Origin: an uncultured bacterium
GTDB lineage: Bacteria > Verrucomicrobiota > Kiritimatiellia > RFP12 > UBA1067
Direction: 5' to 3'
Assembly: GCA_902801025.1 (NCBI GenBank)
Contig: CADCGZ010000016.1
Location: 1-33,878, forward strand
DNA length: 33,878 nt
In this document: positions 29,130-33,878 of the stretch, piece by piece
Layout: the number at the start of each line of letters is the position of its first letter
Numbering within the stretch: position 1 is the stretch's first letter
Position numbers and translations under genes: made by a program
The notes under the pieces: generated by a model
Databases searched by the model: none
Seen by the model: only the letters and a program-made list of their open reading frames with translations
Told to the model about the DNA's origin: nothing

Positions 29130-31244
29130 TTAATGTTTTCCGCGTTTGATGATGACTGCAAGGATTGCGATGTCTGCGGGATTTACGCCTGAGATGCGAG
29201 ATGCCTGAGCAAGTGTTTCTGGGCGCCACTTCTTTAACTTCTCCCGGCTCTCATACCTAACCGCTGTGCACTTGTCATAATCCAGCCACTTAGGAATTAC
29301 AATAGCTTCATCAATCTTCGCCTTTTCCGCAGCTTTTATCTCCTGTTCTATGTAAGGCGCATAATGTCGCATAATTTTTAATTCATTCTCAATCTCCTCT
29401 TCAGTGAACCAGCGGGAGATTGGTACGTTTTTCGCGCCTTCATTGAAAGTCGTTGGTGGTGCTTTCTTCGTGTCTACGGCATTGTTGAGATAGTCTTTTA
29501 CTTTAGAGACAGCGTCCAAGTAATCCTGTGGCTGTATGCCGATCTTCCTTGCCGCATCAAGCAGTCTAAACCTGGCATTATCTTGTCGCAAAATCAACCG
29601 ACGCTCAGCCCTGCTTGTGAACATCCTATATGGCTCGTCTGTCCCCTTCGTGACAAGATCGTCTATCAGCACTCCAATGTAGGCATCCTGGCGGCTAAGA
29701 ACAAGTGGTGACTCGCCTTTGACTTTTAGGGCGGCATTTATTCCAGCCATAATACCCTGTGCAGCAGCTTCTTCGTAACCAGTAGTCCCGTTTATTTGTC
29801 CGGCAAAGAACAGTCCCTCGATTCGTTTCGCCTCAAGAGAATGTTTTAGTTCTCGGGAATCAATGCCGTCATACTCGATTGCATACGCATAGGCAAGGAA
29901 TTCGGCTTTCTCAAGCCCAGGCACAGATCTGACCATCTTTTCCTGGACATTACACGGCAAACTACAGGATAGCCCATTGGGATAAATGACTTCACCCGAC
30001 GAATCTTCGGGTTCAAGCATCACATGGTGTTGTTTTGCCTCTGTAAATCTGACTATTTTGTCCTCAATTGACGGACAATAACGCACACCAGTACCCTCAA
30101 TTGCCCCTCCATAGAGCGCAGATGCGCTTAGATTCTCCCGTATAATCCTATGCGTTTCTTCCGTTGTATGTGTTAGCCAGCACGGCAACTCACCTAACGA
30201 TTGTTCCACGTGGAACAATTTATCTTCTCCAACTTCCCCAACTGCTTCTGCGTCCTCTGCGTCTTCGCGTCTCTGCGTTAAAGATTGTATTTCAGAGTGT
30301 TCCACATGGAACAATTTTCTTTCCCAAACATCCCCAATATTATTCTCTGCGTACTCTGCGCCTCTCGGCTCTCGCTTCGCTCGGCTTGGTCGCGTCTCTA
30401 CGGGTTGCGACCACCCACAAGGATATCCCCCGACCGCAGGTCGTCCGCAAAGCGGATGTCCTAACAGGGGTGCGGCTACGCGCCTCTGCGTTAATAAAGA
30501 TTCTTCAGAATGTTCCACGTGGAACATTGGCCGTGGATTCTCGCCATCCTGCCGTTGGCAGGCGGCAAAGTTGCAGCTTGATGCCTTTAGGCGTGGTGGC
30601 GTGCCCGTTTTAAGCCGAATAAGAGAAAAGCCGAGTTTTGAAAGGCATTCTGATAGCAAATTTACGGCTGGACGGCCATCTCCACCCGATTCTTGGCATT
30701 CTTTTCCTATCCAGATCCTGCCTCTTAAGGTGGTCCCGGCGGTTAAAACTACTGCCTTTGAGGCGATTGAACCATTGTGCTCAGTAACTACTCCAGAGAG
30801 CTTATAGGAACTATTATCATCGCCTCCAAAAGGGTTACTGCTGGCTGATGGCTCGGTAATAAGCCCAATAACGGCATCTTCGAGGACAGTCAAGTTTGGT
30901 TGCGCAGCGATAACTTTCTGCATTCGCTCGGCGTACTCTTGCTTAGCACATTGTATTCGTGTTGCCTGGACTGCCGGACCGCGGCTGGAATTAAGAGTCT
31001 TGGCTTGAAGGGCTGTGGCATCGGCGTTTTTTCCCATTTCGCCGCCAAGTGCATCAAGCTCGTAGACGAGGTGACTTTTGGCGAGACCTCCGATCGAGGG
31101 ATTGCATGGCATCTTCGCGATGCTGTCTATCATAGTGGTGACGAGAAGGGTCTTGAGCCCCATTCGTGCTGATGCAAGCGCCGCTTCGACGCCAGCATGC
31201 CCGCCGCCAACAACAATAACTTCGCTATCAAACAGCATACTCAT
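29130..31244 (-). CDS. mnmG: tRNA wobble-uridine enzyme MnmG (GidA) with roughly 100-residue insertion
   Basis: MnmG with MnmE installs the cmnm5 group on U34 of certain tRNAs. The 704 residues exceed the usual 610-630. FAD motif [19 protein letters not shown], then [14 protein letters not shown] and [11 protein letters not shown], identify the family. [16 protein letters not shown] and the C-terminal QASRISGV are conserved. Between GENPRPM and [10 protein letters not shown], where E. coli has about 20 residues, about 110 residues (241-350) are present. They include FHVEH or FHVEQ three times (241, 312, 344) and TQRR twice. These are encoded by three parS-like palindromes and low-complexity repeats. 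The reading frame is open and family motifs resume after it, so the enzyme is probably functional. The leader before ATG 31244 is very short. Confidence 0.95.
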   Translation of the reverse strand: MSMLFDSEVIVVGGGHAGVEAALASARMGLKTLLVTTMIDSIAKMPCNPSIGGLAKSHLVYELDALGGEMGKNADATALQAKTLNSSRGPAVQATRIQCAKQEYAERMQKVIAAQPNLTVLEDAVIGLITEPSASSNPFGGDDNSSYKLSGVVTEHNGSIASKAVVLTAGTTLRGRIWIGKECQESGGDGRPAVNLLSECLSKLGFSLIRLKTGTPPRLKASSCNFAACQRQDGENPRPMFHVEHSEESLLTQRRVAAPLLGHPLCGRPAVGGYPCGWSQPVETRPSRAKREPRGAEYAENNIGDVWERKLFHVEHSEIQSLTQRREDAEDAEAVGEVGEDKLFHVEQSLGELPCWLTHTTEETHRIIRENLSASALYGGAIEGTGVRYCPSIEDKIVRFTEAKQHHVMLEPEDSSGEVIYPNGLSCSLPCNVQEKMVRSVPGLEKAEFLAYAYAIEYDGIDSRELKHSLEAKRIEGLFFAGQINGTTGYEEAAAQGIMAGINAALKVKGESPLVLSRQDAYIGVLIDDLVTKGTDEPYRMFTSRAERRLILRQDNARFRLLDAARKIGIQPQDYLDAVSKVKDYLNNAVDTKKAPPTTFNEGAKNVPISRWFTEEEIENELKIMRHYAPYIEQEIKAAEKAKIDEAIVIPKWLDYDKCTAVRYESREKLKKWRPETLAQASRISGVNPADIAILAVIIKRGKH
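30202..30217. promoter_or_regulatory. parS-like ParB site 1 within mnmG
   Basis: TGTTCCACGTGGAACA is a perfect palindrome, extended to 20 bp at 30200-30219, and fits the bacterial chromosomal parS consensus TGTTNCACGTGNAACA. It encodes FHVEQ of MnmG (about residues 344-348). Confidence 0.8.
30298..30313. promoter_or_regulatory. parS-like ParB site 2 within mnmG (one mismatch)
   Basis: TGTTCCACATGGAACA differs from site 1 by one central base and encodes FHVEH (about 312-316). It lies 96 bases from site 1. Confidence 0.65.
30511..30526. promoter_or_regulatory. parS-like ParB site 3 within mnmG
   Basis: TGTTCCACGTGGAACA is again a perfect palindrome, extended to 20 bp at 30509-30528, encoding FHVEH (about 241-245). 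It lies 213 bases from site 2. Both sites 2 and 3 follow a CTCTGCGTTAA...AAAGATT repeat. Confidence 0.8.
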
Positions 31245-31255
31245 AGACGGTGGAG

Positions 31256-31284
31256 ATTATATCAATTATCAACTACATTGTGAA
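31256..31284 (-). promoter_or_regulatory. Promoter of mnmG
   Basis: On the minus strand TTCACA (31279-31284), a 17-base spacer and TATAAT (31256-31261) match the sigma70 consensus with one mismatch. The start codon lies 11 bases after the -10 box, so the transcript leader is only about five bases. One DnaA-box-like site (31266-31274) sits between the two hexamers. Confidence 0.75.
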
Positions 31285-31776
31285 CAGTTTTTTTGATTAA
31301 ATTATGCGACAGTAAGAAGTGTGATAAATTCCCATTTTTTGCTGATAAATCTATAAAAAGCAAAATAAGATGTTTATAACTTTGATGTCAAGGAAAATAT
31401 ATTAACAGTTATCAAAGAGTTATTAACACAAAATGTGAAAAAATTAGGCGCAGTTATCTTAGTGTAGAAAGCCAAAACTCCGATGACAGACAAAATACCT
31501 TCGCTAACGGTTCGGTTTGCGCTCCGCATCATGCAGCCACGCTCAGGGTTCTCTACATTTTTCATTGTAGGTGCTGCCTTCGGCTGAGTATGTCTGGAGG
31601 ACACATCTTCCAGTCAAAAACTAATAAATCTCTACATGGTAATGAGTTGAAATGCGCGAAGCAAAGGCGAAGCGGTAGCGGAGCCACTTTTGCCAACTAT
31701 CGGAGTTGTTTTATGCGTTAGGCATGGTACTTGGGGAGAGTGATCAAAATGGGTAAACTCCAGAGCTTTAGCGAGG
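31262..31776. other. Candidate chromosomal origin (oriC) at the strand switch
   Basis: This intergenic stretch separates leftward genes (mnmG, dnaA, dnaN and beyond) from rightward ones (31819 on). Its first 200 bases are very AT-rich and hold DnaA-box-like sites with one mismatch to TTATCAACA: TTATCAACT (31266-31274), TGCTGATAA (31340-31348, reverse), TGTTTATAA (31371-31379, reverse) and TTATTAACA (31420-31428). The rest carries a diverged inverted repeat (31472-31529 and 31650-31712) and small hairpins. No gene is seen. Confidence 0.6.
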
Positions 31777-31806
31777 TTGCATTAATCGGTTAAAATTTGA
31801 TAAAAT
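31777..31806 (+). promoter_or_regulatory. Promoter of the phosphomutase-like gene
   Basis: TTGCAT (31777-31782), an 18-base spacer and TAAAAT (31801-31806) form a sigma70-like promoter. The start codon at 31819 lies 12 bases after the -10 box and has no clear ribosome binding site, so the transcript is nearly leaderless. Confidence 0.6.
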
Positions 31807-31818
31807 ACACACATTCAA

Positions 31819-32673
31819 ATGAAAGTGCTCTTCCTGTTCATCGACGGCGTGGGCCTACGCGCCGCGGCAACGGACAACCCTGTCAATCCAGAGGTCTGTC
31901 CGGTGCTGTGCCGTCTTGTCTCGAAGCACGGAAAGCCCATTGACGCGCGGCTTGGCATAGACGGTCCGCCGCAAAGCGCCACCGGCCAGGCGACGATGTT
32001 CACCGGCGTAAACTGCGCTGCCGCGATGGGAAAGCACTGCGAGGGATTTCCAGGTCCCAATTTGCGGAAGATCGTCGAGGCGGACAATCTCTTCATCCAG
32101 CTGCGCGACAGGGGAAAGCAAGTCTGCTTTTCAGACGCGTATCTCGTAGACTCCGCCGACGAACTCGCCGCGCGCCGCTTCAAGTCGGTGACTACCGTCA
32201 TGGCGCTTACTACTCCTGAGACGATAAGGACCGTCGACGATCTCCAGAACGGCCAGGCCGTCATGCAGGACTTGACGCGCGAGACGATACAGGACCGCTG
32301 GCCCGACATCGCGGTCATCCCGCCGCAGCGCGCAGCCGAGCATCTCGCTGCGATCGCGCGCAGGTACGACTTTACGCTTTTCGAGTTTTTCCAGTCTGAT
32401 GTCGCCGGTCACTCTATGGACTACGCGCGCGCGTGCGCGGCACTTAGGACGTACGACAGGTTTCTCGCGTCGCTTGTCCGTTTCGCGGAGGCGATGGGCG
32501 TGACGCTCGTCCTGACTTCGGACCACGGCAATATCGAGAACATTTCGGAGCGTGGGCACACGCTGAATCCCGTTCCTTTCGTCGCCCTCGGCCCGAAGGA
32601 GGAATTTCTGCGGGAGCGCGTCTCGTCGCTCGTCGACGTGACGCCGGCGATACTTTCCGCTTTCGACACATAA
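31819..32673 (+). CDS. Alkaline-phosphatase-superfamily metalloenzyme (phosphomutase/phosphatase-like)
   Basis: The 284-residue protein has the metal-binding start FIDGVG (Asp9). SATGQATMFTG (53-63) contains the Ser/Thr nucleophile region, FEFFQSDVAGH carries the middle metal ligands, and LTSDHGNIE holds the late Asp-His metal ligands. This layout is that of the Metalloenzyme family (PF01676: phosphopentomutase, cofactor-independent phosphoglycerate mutase). It is short for iPGM and for DeoB, so I call the superfamily only. There is no signal peptide. It is the first rightward gene after the origin region, and the kinase gene starts 32 bases downstream, probably in the same transcript. Confidence 0.8.
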   Translation: MKVLFLFIDGVGLRAAATDNPVNPEVCPVLCRLVSKHGKPIDARLGIDGPPQSATGQATMFTGVNCAAAMGKHCEGFPGPNLRKIVEADNLFIQLRDRGKQVCFSDAYLVDSADELAARRFKSVTTVMALTTPETIRTVDDLQNGQAVMQDLTRETIQDRWPDIAVIPPQRAAEHLAAIARRYDFTLFEFFQSDVAGHSMDYARACAALRTYDRFLASLVRFAEAMGVTLVLTSDHGNIENISERGHTLNPVPFVALGPKEEFLRERVSSLVDVTPAILSAFDT

Positions 32674-32705
32674 AACCAAAACCAAAAAAGCAAAGGAGAA
32701 AAACC

Positions 32706-33878
32706 ATGGCATGTTCATGCGGCAAGGCAAAATGCAAGTGCGGATCGGAGTTTTGGGCTCCGATAATGGCGCTCGCCGAAATCGAAAGCGGACTCGGCGC
32801 GAAGAACGACGTTGTTGCAGTCGCGTGGGAGCGCGAGGACGGGAAGGTCTACCGCTACGACCTTGAGATTCCGAAGCGTCTCAGCCCCGAGGCGACCAAG
32901 TTCGTCTCGCATGTCGTCGACCGCATCGCGAAGTTCATCGTGTGGGCCGCGGGCGGCTGGAAGCTCTATCTCGCCGGTCCCGACGCAGTCGTCCAGCCCG
33001 TCGCGAAGGCGTACACGAAGAAGGGGTCGCGCAAGTTCGACTACGAGTTCTTCTCCGACCTCTACGGGCGTCCCGTCGAGACGGTCGTTCTCCCCCTCAA
33101 GAAGATGCCCGCGCAGAAGGAGACGCTCACGAAGGTGAAGACCGTCGCCGACGGCTGCCGCATCGGCTTCGACCTCGGAGCGAGCGACTTCAAGATCTCC
33201 GCGCTCAACAAGGGCAAGGTCGTGTTCTCCAAGGAGTTCCCGTGGGATCCGCGGAACAACGCCGACCCAGAGTACCACTACTCGAAGCTCACCGAAGGGC
33301 TCAAGGCCGCCGCGGCGACTCTGCCGCGCGTCGACGCGATCGGCGGCTCCACGGCCGGCACGCTCGTCGGCAAGAAGATGGGCGTCGCTTCGCTCTTCCG
33401 CGCCATCAAGGAGAAGAATCCGTCCAAGTACCCGATTGCGCAGGACATGTTCTTCCGCGTCGAGAAGGACTGGGGCGTTCCCTTTGAGATCTACAACGAC
33501 GGCGACGTCTCGGCCCTCGCCGGTATGATCACGATGGGCAAGAAGGGCATCCTCGGCGTCGCGATGGGATCCTCCGAGGCCGTCGGCTTCATCGACAAGT
33601 CTGGCGCGCTCACGGGCCGCATCACCGAGCTCGCGTTCGCCCCTGTCGACTTCAACCCCAAGGCTCCCGCGGACGAGTGGTCCGGTGACGCCGGCGTCGG
33701 CTCGATGGCGTTCTCGCAGCAGGCCGTCAACTGGCTCGCCGAGAAGTACGGCTTCAAGTTCCCGAAGACGATGAAGCTCCCCGAGCGCCTCAAGGTCGTG
33801 CAGGCCGCGATGGAGAAGGGCGACTCCAAGGCGCTCAAGGTCTACGTGCAGATCGGCCGCTTCCTCGCGCACGCGATT
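32706..33878 (+). CDS. ASKHA-fold (ROK-like) sugar kinase, C-terminus cut off
   Basis: The frame is open from ATG 32706, with AAAGGAG upstream, to the window edge (391 residues, incomplete). It starts with a Cys-rich tip (CSCGKAKCKCG). A domain of about 140 residues follows that I do not recognise. An actin-like ATPase core then reads GFDLGASDFKISAL (about 152-165, phosphate-1 motif), AIGGSTAGTLVG, IYNDGDVSALAGM (the ND region of ROK proteins) and GVAMGSSEAVGFID (phosphate-2). ROK or hexokinase-like sugar phosphorylation is likely. The usual ROK zinc motif is not evident in the visible part. The extended N-terminus is unusual for ROK kinases. Confidence 0.7.
   Translation, partial: MACSCGKAKCKCGSEFWAPIMALAEIESGLGAKNDVVAVAWEREDGKVYRYDLEIPKRLSPEATKFVSHVVDRIAKFIVWAAGGWKLYLAGPDAVVQPVAKAYTKKGSRKFDYEFFSDLYGRPVETVVLPLKKMPAQKETLTKVKTVADGCRIGFDLGASDFKISALNKGKVVFSKEFPWDPRNNADPEYHYSKLTEGLKAAAATLPRVDAIGGSTAGTLVGKKMGVASLFRAIKEKNPSKYPIAQDMFFRVEKDWGVPFEIYNDGDVSALAGMITMGKKGILGVAMGSSEAVGFIDKSGALTGRITELAFAPVDFNPKAPADEWSGDAGVGSMAFSQQAVNWLAEKYGFKFPKTMKLPERLKVVQAAMEKGDSKALKVYVQIGRFLAHAI

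Noticed and set aside
30240..30500. Repetitive CTCTGCGT tracts in mnmG as a separate gene or frameshift
   Set aside because: The mnmG frame is open throughout and conserved motifs continue on both sides, so I treat them as part of the insertion.
31472..31722. Integron attC-like site (ends GTTAGGC)
   Set aside because: A GTTRRRY core is present at its right end, but no complementary RYYYAAC core is found at a fitting distance upstream, and no integrase or cassette array is seen.
1..33878. CRISPR array, complete insertion sequence or rRNA
   Set aside because: No regularly spaced direct repeats, transposase or rRNA-like sequence was seen.

Overview
The window looks like the replication-origin region of a GC-rich, Gram-negative, glycan-degrading bacterium. 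The outer-membrane TonB-dependent receptor, the many exported hydrolases, a Tat-exported FAD protein and the DUF2341/LamG surface protein together suggest the Planctomycetota-Verrucomicrobiota-Kiritimatiellota-Lentisphaerota group. This is inference from gene style. No rRNA or tRNA is present to confirm it.

Left edge (1-3575). An AT-richer island sits between two inverted copies of a GC-rich element (1-369 on + and 2853-3300 on -). The island holds a putative lipoprotein gene, an HNH endonuclease gene interrupted by two in-frame TAG codons, and a small minus-strand gene with its own terminator and a 39-bp inverted repeat at its 5' end. No ordinary genes are seen in the flanking elements. A promoter and a cobalamin riboswitch follow.

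Middle (3576-23551). A BtuB-like receptor under the riboswitch is read rightward and ends at a strong intrinsic terminator. Facing it is a long leftward array: a GH9-type enzyme with its own promoter, then a possible nine-gene unit. That unit encodes a TIM-barrel-like protein, a 1284-residue DUF2341/LamG/Calx-beta protein, a GH84 beta-N-acetylglucosaminidase, a small PQ-loop-like membrane protein, a GH63/GH37-like (alpha/alpha)6 enzyme, a glycerophosphodiesterase, an exported protein phosphatase, an FAD oxidoreductase and a CehA/McbA-SGNH fusion. Several junctions overlap by 1-4 bases. The set looks like an exported glycan/phosphoester processing locus.

Origin region (23613-33878). Leftward genes are an XRE/zinc-ribbon regulator carrying an octamer repeat, a coiled-coil protein, an RlmL-like rRNA methyltransferase, dnaN, dnaA and mnmG. 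Rightward genes start at 31819 with an alkaline-phosphatase-superfamily enzyme and a truncated ASKHA/ROK-like kinase. The strand switch at 31245-31818, the AT-rich DnaA-box-like sequence there, and three ParB parS-like palindromes inside mnmG all point to oriC and its segregation centromere. The parS sites lie within a roughly 100-residue in-frame insertion in MnmG, which is the most striking feature of the window. No CRISPR array, complete insertion sequence or tRNA was found.
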